11,176 bases of DNA from Legionellaceae bacterium (GCA_027449525.1 DAIDLK010000019.1:1-11176); one strand, 5' to 3'; positions 1 to 7,527 are shown, numbered from the stretch's first letter. Notes: generated from the letters alone by a model not told the origin. Numbers and translations are program-made.

Positions 1-321
1 AATTTCAGGAGTATCTGAAATGACTAAATTAATTTTCTTACTAACAACAGACACTAAATTCGGTTGATTAGCCTTTTGGTAGGTTAATTTTGGCCGTATA
101 AAAGCTAAAAAAGAATCCAGGTAACGTTTAAATTGGCTTCTGGGCGATTGAACCCAACGACGAATCTCACGTGCAGGTAAGGTAATTCGCCAAGAGTTAC
201 TTCTAATTAAAGCATTGATCCTAGATTGCAACCTCTGATTCTCACAATATTTTTGGTGCGTAAGCTGCTTTAACGCCTCAATCTGCTTTTCAAGGCTGAT
301 TTGTTTTGAACCATTCGTCAT
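1..321 (-). CDS. Glycosyltransferase-type protein, N-terminal part only (runs off the left edge)
   Basis: An uninterrupted reading frame of 107 codons starts at the ATG at 321-319 and is still open at base 1, so only the N-terminus is present. Residues about 8-39 are polar, charged and helical (LEKQIEALKQL onwards), probably a short coiled coil. They are followed by RSNSWRITLPAREIRRW at about 40-56. An S-x-SWR-x-T-x-P-x-R segment after a coiled coil is a recurrent feature near the N-terminus of glycosyltransferases and related proteins in O-antigen clusters. No catalytic domain lies inside the window, so the donor and linkage cannot be named. It begins 13 bases after the wzt stop, with an AAGGTG ribosome-binding site overlapping that stop, so it is the next gene of the same operon. 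The role in assembling or modifying the exported polysaccharide is inferred from motif and context. Confidence 0.72.
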   Translation of the reverse strand, partial: MTNGSKQISLEKQIEALKQLTHQKYCENQRLQSRINALIRSNSWRITLPAREIRRWVQSPRSQFKRYLDSFLAFIRPKLTYQKANQPNLVSVVSKKINLVISDTPEI

Positions 322-330
322 GGGTTATAA

Positions 331-336
331 CACCTT
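331..336 (-). promoter_or_regulatory. Ribosome-binding site of the partial glycosyltransferase gene
   Basis: AAGGTG on the minus strand lies 9 bases before the ATG at 321-319 and overlaps the TAA stop of wzt. It supports this start and suggests that translation is handed on from wzt. Confidence 0.55.
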
Positions 337-1714
337 ATGGTTGATTAACCAGCTCAACCGGTTGCACTTTGTTAGTAGCTTTTAACGCATTCAACCGAAT
401 TTGTCTCATGGGGATACCTAATAAGCCTGTCACTCCGTAATCACCCATCTCCGATTTAACAAGCAGCGCATCATGTATCATGTGATGCTGGACATGATCT
501 TCCTGGGTACCATTGGCAATAGCCACATTAATCATGTAGTCACCTTTTGGTAATATCGGCACATCAAATACAAACTCAGCCTGCAAAATTTCCCCAACTT
601 GAGCGGCTACCGGTTGGTTGTAGCAAGTTAAAAAAGTATTATCACCGAATAACGTTTGTCCTAAACGGTCTTTCATAAAAAAACCGATGATGGGTTTGTC
701 CAGCGCTTGCAACGCCACAGCCTTAATCTGCAAAATCACGCGCTCACCGCCAACAACCCATGTTAGCGGATAGCCCACCCTATCCAGCAGACTGACACCA
801 GTGATACGAGCACCTCCAGCACCTAAAGAAGCTGCATTTGGATCAAAACGAAATAATTGGATATCATTGCGCAAATTACTGCGTTGCATGAACTCTAAGC
901 GCTGATCTTTAAATTCGAGCGGCTCTTCGTCTAAACCCGCTGAAGTCAAAAGAGGATTCAAAGATGTCTTACCATTCTGGGCTTCAAATTGTGCTTCTAG
1001 ATAGGCTTCGCAAACTTGTTTAGGAGTGCCGTTCATCCTCATTTGTCCGTTCTCTAACCAAATTACCCGATGACATAAACTCTTTACACTATTCGTATCA
1101 TGACTGACAAACAGTACGGTACCCTGCCGCATAAATGTCCTTAAAAAACGCATGCATTTTTGAGTAAAAAAAGCGTCCCCGACCGCTAATGCTTCATCAA
1201 TAATCAAAATATCGGCATCAACGTGTGCAATTACCGCAAAGGCTAAACGCACTAACATGCCACTCGAATAAGTTTTTACCGGCTGATTAACAAAATCACC
1301 AATATCGGCAAAATCAATGATTTGCGTGTATCGCTCTTCAATTTGGTGACGAGTCAAGCCTAATAGTTCTGCATTTAAAAAAACGTTCTCCCGACCGGTA
1401 AATTCTGGATTAAAACCTGACCCTAACTCCAACAACGCAGCAATTCGTCCATGTGTCTCCATTTGACCACGAGTTGGATTTAACGTACCACACAGTAGCT
1501 GAAGTAACGTTGATTTACCCGATCCATTTCGTCCAATAATTCCTACGGTTTGCCCTTTATTGATCGTCAATGAAATATCTTTTAGTGCCCAAAATTCCTG
1601 ATAATATTGCCGGTATCTTCCGGCTAGCATTTGTAACAACCGAAAGTGTGGTTTACTGTACATTTGGTAGCATTTGCTCAATCCCTGCGCTTTGATAGCC
1701 CACTCACAAGACAT
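335..1714 (-). CDS. wzt: O-antigen ABC transporter ATP-binding protein Wzt with C-terminal glycan-binding domain
   Basis: Wzt powers export of a completed lipid-linked O-antigen across the inner membrane, together with Wzm. The 459 residues hold a nucleotide-binding domain and a C-terminal extension. Visible ATPase motifs are Walker A GRNGSGKS (61-68), signature YSSGM (149-153), Walker B ILIIDEAL (169-176) and switch VSHD (203-206). After a linker at about 240-296, residues about 297-440 match the Wzt C-terminal carbohydrate-binding type (ARITGVSLLD, GFFMKDRLGQTLFGDNT, LPKGDYMINVAIA). In characterised systems this domain recognises a chain-terminating modification on its own glycan. The frame could open upstream at 1765, but the ATG at 1714 is preceded by a good AAGGGG site and leaves only an 11-base overlap with wzm, so I prefer it. 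Family assignment is firm; the glycan bound is unknown. Confidence 0.95.
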   Translation of the reverse strand: MSCEWAIKAQGLSKCYQMYSKPHFRLLQMLAGRYRQYYQEFWALKDISLTINKGQTVGIIGRNGSGKSTLLQLLCGTLNPTRGQMETHGRIAALLELGSGFNPEFTGRENVFLNAELLGLTRHQIEERYTQIIDFADIGDFVNQPVKTYSSGMLVRLAFAVIAHVDADILIIDEALAVGDAFFTQKCMRFLRTFMRQGTVLFVSHDTNSVKSLCHRVIWLENGQMRMNGTPKQVCEAYLEAQFEAQNGKTSLNPLLTSAGLDEEPLEFKDQRLEFMQRSNLRNDIQLFRFDPNAASLGAGGARITGVSLLDRVGYPLTWVVGGERVILQIKAVALQALDKPIIGFFMKDRLGQTLFGDNTFLTCYNQPVAAQVGEILQAEFVFDVPILPKGDYMINVAIANGTQEDHVQHHMIHDALLVKSEMGDYGVTGLLGIPMRQIRLNALKATNKVQPVELVNQP

Positions 1715-2522
1715 CAGCAAACCCCTTACGTGTCGTTTGAAAACAGATAAACCCCGACCAAGCAACTAAGCTAGCCGCAACACTATACACTAAAAATCCT
1801 GTTACACTCGGGATCACTCCCCAATACAATACGTTTCGTACCGCTACAAGGGCCGGTGTTAATGGATTGCACAGTAGGATAGATCTGTAAGCAACAGGCA
1901 ACGATTCAATTGAGTAAAAAATAGGTGACAAAAATAACAGCACCGTCGTTATCAAACCCACTATCTGACTCAAATCCCGCAAGTACACCCCAAGTGCCGC
2001 AAACAACCAACTCAAACCTAACGTAAACAACAAAAGTGGTAACAACACTACTGGAAACAACAATATGGTTAGTGGCGGTACCCCAATACAAAGTATGTAA
2101 AACAGCAGCCATACAAGTAAGCTAATGCACACCTGAAACAAAGCTGAACCTAGACTCACGCAGGGTAAAATTTCCAGCGGGAATATCACTTTTTTCACGT
2201 AATTGGCATGACTAACCACCAAGCCAGGAGCACGATTAATACACTCGGAAAATAGGTTGAAAATAATAAGTCCTGCAAATAACACCAAGGCAAATTCAGT
2301 TTTTGAGTCACTACCAGCATTCCAGCGCGCTTTAAACACGACGCTAAAGACAAAAGTATAAATCGCTAACATGAATAATGGCTGAATAAAAGACCAGAAC
2401 AAACCTAGTATCGAACCACGATAACGGCTTTGCACATCTCGCTTAATTAACGTCAATACAAAAGAACGGTTGCGCCAAAGACTGCCTAGCATAGCAGTAA
2501 ACGAAGTATTAAAACGTTGCAT
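1704..2522 (-). CDS. wzm: O-antigen ABC transporter permease Wzm
   Basis: This is the membrane half of the Wzm-Wzt exporter, an ABC-2 type permease of 272 residues, a usual length for the family. The N-terminal cytoplasmic segment ends in RDVQSRYRGSILG (29-41), the typical amphipathic stretch before the first membrane helix (WSFIQP follows). About six hydrophobic segments are visible, near 44-64, 76-94, 125-145, 150-177, 186-205 and 240-260. VYLRDLSQIV (179-188) and LSPIFYS (198-204) are also typical of the family. Its ATG at 2522 shares one base with the rfbC stop (TGATG). An in-frame TTG immediately before it at 2525 is an alternative start, one residue longer. An AGAGGT site lies just upstream. 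Its 3' end overlaps wzt by 11 bases, so the two subunits are probably made in a coupled way. Confidence 0.94.
   Translation of the reverse strand: MQRFNTSFTAMLGSLWRNRSFVLTLIKRDVQSRYRGSILGLFWSFIQPLFMLAIYTFVFSVVFKARWNAGSDSKTEFALVLFAGLIIFNLFSECINRAPGLVVSHANYVKKVIFPLEILPCVSLGSALFQVCISLLVWLLFYILCIGVPPLTILLFPVVLLPLLLFTLGLSWLFAALGVYLRDLSQIVGLITTVLLFLSPIFYSIESLPVAYRSILLCNPLTPALVAVRNVLYWGVIPSVTGFLVYSVAASLVAWSGFICFQTTRKGFADVL
1722..1727 (-). promoter_or_regulatory. Ribosome-binding site that sets the wzt start
   Basis: AAGGGG on the minus strand, 7 bases before the ATG at 1714-1712 and inside the end of wzm. It argues for this start over the upstream in-frame ATG at 1765, which would add 17 residues lying wholly over wzm. 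Confidence 0.7.
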
Positions 2523-3067
2523 CAAACAAATACCTCTGCTTTAGTCAATGGAAGTCCCCGTAAATCTTTACTAGACAACAAGGGCGAAGAGAAATCCGGC
2601 CAACGGATAGCCAACGTAGGGTCATCCCAGGCTATACACCGTTCATCGGTACTTAACCAATAGTCGGTGGTTTTATACAACATTTGCGCCTCCGGTGACA
2701 ACACAGCAAAACCATGCGCGAAGCCTTCAGGTATCCAAAGTTGCTGCCTGTTTTCGGCACTCAATACTACACTAACCCACTGCCCAAAACTAGGCGATGT
2801 GTGTCGTAAATCAACCGCAACATCCAGCACGCTGCCAGCAATAATTCGCACTAATTTTGCTTGCGGTTGGTGTAATTGATAATGCAACCCGCGCACCACA
2901 TGCTGTACCGAATGCGAGTGATTATCTTGCACAAAATTTAAAGTGCGCCCGAGTAACTTCTCTAAGCGAGCATGGTTAAAACTTTCATAAAAACACCCTC
3001 GCTCATCGCTCATTACGCGCGGCTCAAGCAACACGACATCAGGAATTGCTAAGGGGGTCGCCTTCAT
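2522..3067 (-). CDS. rfbC: dTDP-4-dehydrorhamnose 3,5-epimerase (RmlC)
   Basis: This cytosolic enzyme is the third step of dTDP-L-rhamnose synthesis: epimerisation at C3 and C5 of dTDP-4-keto-6-deoxyglucose. The 181 residues match the usual length of about 180 and the cupin fold. Visible family signatures are DERGCFYESF (21-30), QDNHSHS (47-53), VVRGLHYQ (57-64, with the expected catalytic His62), the core strand KLVRIIAGSVLDVAVDLR (71-88), IPEGFAHGF (112-120) and YKTTDYW (131-137, including the expected active-site tyrosine). SSKD near 165-168 supplies the expected C-terminal aspartate. The catalytic roles are family knowledge; the residues are seen. Its ATG overlaps the rfbA stop by four bases (ATGA) and its stop overlaps the wzm start. 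Confidence 0.97.
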   Translation of the reverse strand: MKATPLAIPDVVLLEPRVMSDERGCFYESFNHARLEKLLGRTLNFVQDNHSHSVQHVVRGLHYQLHQPQAKLVRIIAGSVLDVAVDLRHTSPSFGQWVSVVLSAENRQQLWIPEGFAHGFAVLSPEAQMLYKTTDYWLSTDERCIAWDDPTLAIRWPDFSSPLLSSKDLRGLPLTKAEVFV

Positions 3068-3951
3068 GCCACGTGTTCCACTTGCGAGAGGATACGCGCT
3101 AAATAGTCACCGTAATCATTCTTTTTTTGTTGGTGCGCTAAACGCTCCAATTGCGCCGTATCGATCCATCCTTGCCGATAGGCAATTTCTTCCAGGCACG
3201 CTAATTTTAATCCGCTACGGTGTTGCAGCGCACTTACAAAGGTGCTTGCCTCAAATAATGATTCATGCGTCCCTGCATCAAACCAAGCATGCCCTCGACT
3301 CATCAATATGACATCCAGTTGATCGTGTTGTAAATACACGCGATTCAAATCGGTTATTTCTAATTCTCCTCTAGCAGACGGCTTCAGTTGTTGAACGAAA
3401 TGCACAGCTTGTTGATCATAGAAATACAATCCGGTCACAGCATAATTTGATTTCGGTTGTAATGGCTTTTCCTCAATAGACAACACGCGACCGTCGCAAG
3501 AAAAATCTACCACACCGTAGCGCTCAGGATCATCGACTTCACAGGCACACACGCTCGCTCCGAACGATTTGTTCGCCGCATGAGAAAACAATTGTGGCAA
3601 ATCATGTCCATGAAAAATATTATCCCCAAGAATGAGCACGGAATGATCATCACCCAAAAATTCATGCGCGATTAGATACGCTTGCGCAATACCCTTGGGC
3701 TCCGGTTGGGTTGCGTAATGAATGGACATACCCAATGACTCACCATGACTTAATAAACGTTGGTATTGTGCTAAATCACGCGGTGTAGTAATAATCAGTA
3801 TCTCGCGCACATCCAATAACATTAATGTGCTAATCGGATAATAAATCATCGGTTTATCAAACACCGGTAATAATTGTTTTGATAAGGCTAACGTCGCTGG
3901 ATACAGGCGAGAACCAAGGCCGCCAGCTAAAATAATGCCTTTACGCTTCAT
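3064..3951 (-). CDS. rfbA: Glucose-1-phosphate thymidylyltransferase (RmlA)
   Basis: First step of dTDP-L-rhamnose synthesis: glucose-1-phosphate plus dTTP gives dTDP-glucose and pyrophosphate. The 295 residues match the family length. The nucleotide-binding start GIILAGGLGSRLYPAT (5-20) is followed by SKQLLPVFDKPMIYYP (24-39). ILGDNIFHG (107-115) holds the metal-binding aspartate; YGVVDF (145-150), EEKP (160-163), GELEITDLN (195-203) and WFDAGTH (223-229) are all in family order. The C-terminal helical part (about 240-290) includes CLEEIAYRQGWI, as in RmlA. The gene starts one base after the rfbD stop with an AGGGAG site at 3962-3957, and overlaps rfbC by four bases. In the family this enzyme is feedback-inhibited by dTDP-rhamnose; that is known biology, not seen here. 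Confidence 0.97.
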   Translation of the reverse strand: MKRKGIILAGGLGSRLYPATLALSKQLLPVFDKPMIYYPISTLMLLDVREILIITTPRDLAQYQRLLSHGESLGMSIHYATQPEPKGIAQAYLIAHEFLGDDHSVLILGDNIFHGHDLPQLFSHAANKSFGASVCACEVDDPERYGVVDFSCDGRVLSIEEKPLQPKSNYAVTGLYFYDQQAVHFVQQLKPSARGELEITDLNRVYLQHDQLDVILMSRGHAWFDAGTHESLFEASTFVSALQHRSGLKLACLEEIAYRQGWIDTAQLERLAHQQKKNDYGDYLARILSQVEHVA

Positions 3952-3952
3952 G

Positions 3953-4846
3953 CTATCTCCCTAAGCGTGTTTTTTTTTGCGATAAAAAGTGATCAACTAA
4001 ACCTTGCCAATGAACACACGGCCGTTGTAATTGATGAGATAAGTGTTGGGTATCTAAACAAGAATTCAGCGGACGCTTGGCTGGGAGAGGATACTTTGTC
4101 GTACTAATCGGCAAAATTTGGTGCGGTTGTAACTGCAATGGCATACCCAACGCCTGTGCTTTTTCCACGACATAGTGCGCCAAAGCATGCCAAGAAGTAC
4201 GACCACTTGCGGTTAGGTGGGTTAGCCCTTCACTGAACTGGTCAGCAAAGTAGGCTTTCAACACCACAGTCGTCATTTCGGCAATCCATTCAGCTGAGGT
4301 TGGCGCGCCCCATTGATCAGCTACAACTGTTAGATGGGTTCGTGTTTTGGCTAGCTGCAAAATAGTATTGATGAAATTGTGCCCTACTAAAGAATACACC
4401 CAACTAGTACGTAACACCAAGCCACGACAGCCACTTGTTAATACCGCCAATTCGCCATCGCGTTTTGTTATACCATACACACTCAGTGGATTGGTTGGGT
4501 CCGCTTCCACGTAAGAACTATTTTTCTCACCGTCAAACACATAATCAGTGGAATAATGCACCAAAAGTGCATCGTAACGTTTAGCCAATAAGGCGAGCTG
4601 ATGAACAAAATCAGTATTGACCTGTCGAGCCAATAATGGTTCTTGTTCAGCGCGATCAACCGCTGTGTAAGCCACTGCATTAATAATCACATCGGGTGCA
4701 TGGTGTAGTAAACACTGTTCAACAAGGCTAAATTGGGTTGCATCGAATTCTGTACGGCCCAAGGCAATTACTTCGCCCAGCACGTGCAAACAACGCAGTA
4801 AAGCCTGCCCTACTTGTCCTGTTTTACCTAACACAACAATCTTCAT
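3953..4846 (-). CDS. rfbD: dTDP-4-dehydrorhamnose reductase (RmlD)
   Basis: Last step of dTDP-L-rhamnose synthesis: NAD(P)H-dependent reduction of the 4-keto group. It is an extended short-chain dehydrogenase of 297 residues, normal for the family. Visible are the Rossmann glycine motif GKTGQVGQ (7-14), INAVAYTAVDRAE (55-67), the active-site strand HYSTDYVFDG (97-106), the YGITK catalytic Tyr124/Lys128 pair, LRTSWVYS (145-152), QWGAPTS (178-184) and the C-terminal RPLNSCLDT (258-266). The open frame continues upstream to 4891, but that extra part lies in the rfbB coding sequence and precedes the Rossmann motif. The ATG at 4846 gives a four-base ATGA overlap with rfbB and has AGGT eight bases upstream, so I chose it. 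Confidence 0.96.
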   Translation of the reverse strand: MKIVVLGKTGQVGQALLRCLHVLGEVIALGRTEFDATQFSLVEQCLLHHAPDVIINAVAYTAVDRAEQEPLLARQVNTDFVHQLALLAKRYDALLVHYSTDYVFDGEKNSSYVEADPTNPLSVYGITKRDGELAVLTSGCRGLVLRTSWVYSLVGHNFINTILQLAKTRTHLTVVADQWGAPTSAEWIAEMTTVVLKAYFADQFSEGLTHLTASGRTSWHALAHYVVEKAQALGMPLQLQPHQILPISTTKYPLPAKRPLNSCLDTQHLSHQLQRPCVHWQGLVDHFLSQKKTRLGR

Positions 4847-5889
4847 GCCAACGTACCTACCGCCTGCGTTTGCTCTGTAACCGCCGCCCAATCAGTATGA
4901 ACCAAATACCAATTAACCGTTTTTTCAAGACCAGAGTGAAACGTTTCCCGCGGCTGCCAGCCTAATTCTTGCTGAATTTTTTGTGGATTAATTGCATAAC
5001 GCTGATCATGTCCTGGTCTGTCAGTGACAAAAGTCATTTGTTCAGCATAACACTTACCATCAGCTCGTGGCCTTTTGCTATCCAGCACCGCACATACCGC
5101 AGTGACTACAGAAAGATTGGTGCACTCATTGAGTCCACCCACGGTATAAACCTCGCCCAAACGACCGTTCTCTAGTACTAGTTGAATGGCGGTGACATGA
5201 TCAACAACATACAACCAGTCACGAATTTGTTGTCCGTTACCATAAATTGGAATCGTTTGACCTGCAAGTGCACGTTGAATAGTCAACGGGATCAGTTTTT
5301 CTGGAAATTGGCACGGACCGTAGTTATTAGAGCAATTGGTGGTTATGACAGGTAATCCGTAAGTATGGTAATAGGCACGCACAAAATGATCAGCCGCCGC
5401 TTTACTCGCTGAGTAAGGACTATTCGGTCTAATAATGCTTTGCTCAGTAAAAGGCGCATCCATTGCATCTAACGAACCGAAAACTTCATCGGTAGAAATA
5501 TGCACAAAACGAAAATGTGCCTGCTCTTCAAGAGGCAATTGCGTCCAATAATGCTTCACCGTTTCAAGCAAACGAAACGTTCCCACAACGTTCGTATGAA
5601 GAAAGGCTTCCGGATCAACAATGGAACGGTCCACATGACTTTCGGCCGCAAAATGCACAATCGCTCGAATACGGTGCGTGTTTAGCAATTCAAATACAAG
5701 GGATTGCTGATTAATATCAGCCTGCACAAACTGATAATTTTTATACGCAGCAACGCTGCTTAAATGATTAAGGTTTGCCGCATAGGTGAGTTTGTCGACA
5801 TTAATTACCAGCTCATTATTCCGACGTAGCCAATCGATAATAAAATTACATCCAATAAAACCAGCGCCACCGGTGACTAAAATTGCCAT
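4843..5889 (-). CDS. rfbB: dTDP-glucose 4,6-dehydratase (RmlB)
   Basis: Second step of dTDP-L-rhamnose synthesis: NAD-dependent conversion of dTDP-glucose to dTDP-4-keto-6-deoxyglucose. It has 348 residues, the normal length. The NAD-binding TGGAGFIGCNF lies at 6-16, the TYAANL segment at 35-40, HFAAESHVDRSI at 79-90, the catalytic STDEVFG at 132-138 (Asp134 and Glu135 being the expected acid and base), the YSASK Tyr159/Lys163 pair, NNYGPCQFPEKLIPL at 188-202, YGNGQQIRDWLYVVDH at 216-231 and DRPGHDQRYAI at 290-300. The gene starts seven bases after the pgi stop and overlaps rfbD by four bases. The C-terminal 15 or so residues are not conserved. No residue expected for catalysis is missing. 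Confidence 0.97.
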   Translation of the reverse strand: MAILVTGGAGFIGCNFIIDWLRRNNELVINVDKLTYAANLNHLSSVAAYKNYQFVQADINQQSLVFELLNTHRIRAIVHFAAESHVDRSIVDPEAFLHTNVVGTFRLLETVKHYWTQLPLEEQAHFRFVHISTDEVFGSLDAMDAPFTEQSIIRPNSPYSASKAAADHFVRAYYHTYGLPVITTNCSNNYGPCQFPEKLIPLTIQRALAGQTIPIYGNGQQIRDWLYVVDHVTAIQLVLENGRLGEVYTVGGLNECTNLSVVTAVCAVLDSKRPRADGKCYAEQMTFVTDRPGHDQRYAINPQKIQQELGWQPRETFHSGLEKTVNWYLVHTDWAAVTEQTQAVGTLA

Positions 5890-5895
5890 TAATTG

Positions 5896-7404
5896 CTACC
5901 CTATTTGTTCTGTAACAGTCTGTACATTGATTGCTTGCATGCGTTGTTTAAAGCTCTCAACCCCGGGTTGATCAAACGAATTAATATTCCAAATCACCCC
6001 TTGAATAAAGACCTTGTGCTCGTATAAAGCGACCAAAGCACCCAAGCACCTTGCGTTAGAGGCGCGTAATTGCACGTGAGTAATTGGTATATTACCCGGA
6101 ATATAACCATTTAATCCTTCATCAGCCAGCGCACCCTGGCTGAATACTTGTTGATGAGCATACTGCATGCGTTGCGTCTCTTCCTCTCGTTGGCGCTGCA
6201 CGCTAATCATCTCTATCGCCACCCGATGAGTTCCCTGGCACAACAATTGGAAATAACTGTGCTGTCCCTGATTGCCGGAACCACCCCAGACGATAGGGCC
6301 TGTAGCATAATTCACCGCACGGCCTTGTTGATCTAATGACTTGCCATTGCTTTCCATATCCAATTGCTGAATGTAAGGAACGAACGCATGCAAAAACTGC
6401 GCATAGGTTAACATCACTAACTGATGAATACCCAAAAAATTATTATTCCATACCCCTAATAATGCCAACATGATCGGTAAGTTGCGGGTCACATCCGCAT
6501 GAAAGCAATGCTCATCCATGGCACGCGCACCCAGTAAAAACTCGACAAAGGCCTCATACCCGATCGCAATGCAAGTGACTAAATTGATTGCCGAACAAAT
6601 GGAGTAGCGTCCACCAACCCATTCCCCAATAGGGATAACGTGCCGAATACCCAGCGCAAGCGCTCGTTCGGGACTAGCGGTTACTGCAATCACTTGCTGC
6701 TCGATAGCCAAAGTTGAACCCAACCAAGCAAATGCTTGGCGTGCATTGCCGAGTGTTTCTGGCGTGGTAAAGGATTTTGATGAAACAATAAATAAAGTCG
6801 TTTCAGGATGTAATTGGCTTGTCACACGATGAAACGCTGATGGATCAAAATCTGCAATAAAATGAAAGTTTAACCCAGGTTGAATCAAATCGTGCAGCGC
6901 ATCTAGGCAAAATTGCGGACCCAATTGTGATCCACCGATGCCAATATTCACGACATCTGTTACGACTGCCCCGGAAGCGCCAAGCCACTGCCTCGCTCTA
7001 ATTTGCTCAGCAATCAGCCGCATTTGCTCTCGTGCGGCAACCACTAATTGTTTTACGGTAGAGTCTTGTGTATCCATCTCACTCGCTTTAAAGCAACGTA
7101 AAGCGGTATGTAACGCTGGTTTATGCTGATTCACAGCATGACCGGCCATCAGCTTTGCGATGGCTTCCTTCACCTGGCACACGTCTGCTAACTCAATTAA
7201 TGCATTCAGTACAGTTTGATCCAGGGATTGGGTATGAAATGCAAGACTCAGCTCAGGGGTATTGAGCTGTTTAAGCCGTTCAGAACGAATACTTCGATGA
7301 GAAGTACGACGGAGCGCATGATTTTCAAGTTGTTGCCAAACGGCCTGCTGGGTTAATAGCATCATGCTAGCATTCTCGGTCCAACGGAAAACTCTAATTT
7401 TCAC
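5896..7404 (-). CDS. pgi: Glucose-6-phosphate isomerase
   Basis: Interconverts glucose-6-phosphate and fructose-6-phosphate in the cytosol. At up to 502 residues it is shorter than the roughly 550-residue enterobacterial enzyme. Visible motifs: NIGIGGSQLGPQF (153-165), FIVSSKSFTTPETLGN (205-220), EWVGGRYSICSA (261-272, arginine of the sugar-phosphate site), MESNGKS (350-356, expected catalytic Glu351), WGGSGNQGQHSYFQLLCQGTH (373-393, expected His382) and SFDQPGVESFK (476-486, expected C-terminal lysine). The WGG in place of the common WGE resembles Legionella-type enzymes. The start is uncertain: ATG 7404 has only a weak AAAG upstream, while the paired ATGs at 7365 and 7362 begin a sequence (LLTQQAVWQQLENH) that looks more like a normal Pgi N-terminus. 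It heads the rhamnose/O-antigen operon and is divergent from the deacetylase gene. Confidence 0.95.
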   Translation of the reverse strand: MKIRVFRWTENASMMLLTQQAVWQQLENHALRRTSHRSIRSERLKQLNTPELSLAFHTQSLDQTVLNALIELADVCQVKEAIAKLMAGHAVNQHKPALHTALRCFKASEMDTQDSTVKQLVVAAREQMRLIAEQIRARQWLGASGAVVTDVVNIGIGGSQLGPQFCLDALHDLIQPGLNFHFIADFDPSAFHRVTSQLHPETTLFIVSSKSFTTPETLGNARQAFAWLGSTLAIEQQVIAVTASPERALALGIRHVIPIGEWVGGRYSICSAINLVTCIAIGYEAFVEFLLGARAMDEHCFHADVTRNLPIMLALLGVWNNNFLGIHQLVMLTYAQFLHAFVPYIQQLDMESNGKSLDQQGRAVNYATGPIVWGGSGNQGQHSYFQLLCQGTHRVAIEMISVQRQREEETQRMQYAHQQVFSQGALADEGLNGYIPGNIPITHVQLRASNARCLGALVALYEHKVFIQGVIWNINSFDQPGVESFKQRMQAINVQTVTEQIG

Positions 7405-7420
7405 ATTGTAACTTTATTTT

Positions 7421-7441
7421 AAGCATCTTTAAAAGATGCTT
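7421..7441. promoter_or_regulatory. Perfect 21-base palindrome in the divergent intergenic region (candidate operator)
   Basis: AAGCATCTTT at 7421-7430 and AAAGATGCTT at 7432-7441 are exact inverted copies around a single central A. No run of T follows on either strand, so it does not look like a rho-independent terminator. It sits 17 bases before the longest pgi start and about 86 bases before the deacetylase ATG. On the minus strand its edge forms a TAAAAT (7421-7416) that could be a -10 box for the polysaccharide operon, which would place the palindrome over the spacer and -35 region as a repressor site would be. No good -35 pairs with it. For the deacetylase, only weak boxes (for example TTAAAT at 7482-7487) are seen. 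Operator function is inference. Confidence 0.45.
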
Positions 7442-7514
7442 ACGAAACGATTGATGCAAATTCTCAAAAACTTGCTAGGCTTTAAATAGGTTACAGATAG
7501 TTGTTACTTATCAT

Positions 7515-7519
7515 AAGGA
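7515..7519 (+). promoter_or_regulatory. Ribosome-binding site that sets the deacetylase start
   Basis: AAGGA eight bases before the ATG at 7528. It favours this start over the in-frame TTG at 7501, and the resulting protein begins with a normal signal peptide. Confidence 0.7.
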
Positions 7520-7527
7520 TAGTCGTC

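Noticed and set aside
1715..1765. 17-residue N-terminal extension of Wzt
   Set aside because: It lies fully over the end of wzm, precedes the normal family N-terminus and has a poorer start context than ATG 1714.
1906..2112. Minus-strand frame inside wzm, and similar short frames inside rfbC, rfbA, rfbD, rfbB, pgi and the deacetylase gene
   Set aside because: All lie within well-supported genes in other frames and show no family features or ribosome-binding sites.
4847..4891. 15-residue glycine-rich N-terminal extension of RfbD
   Set aside because: It lies over rfbB and precedes the Rossmann strand that normally begins at residue 2; the ATGA overlap at 4843-4846 is the better start.
7421..7441. 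Palindrome as a rho-independent terminator
   Set aside because: AT-rich stem and no T-run on either strand.
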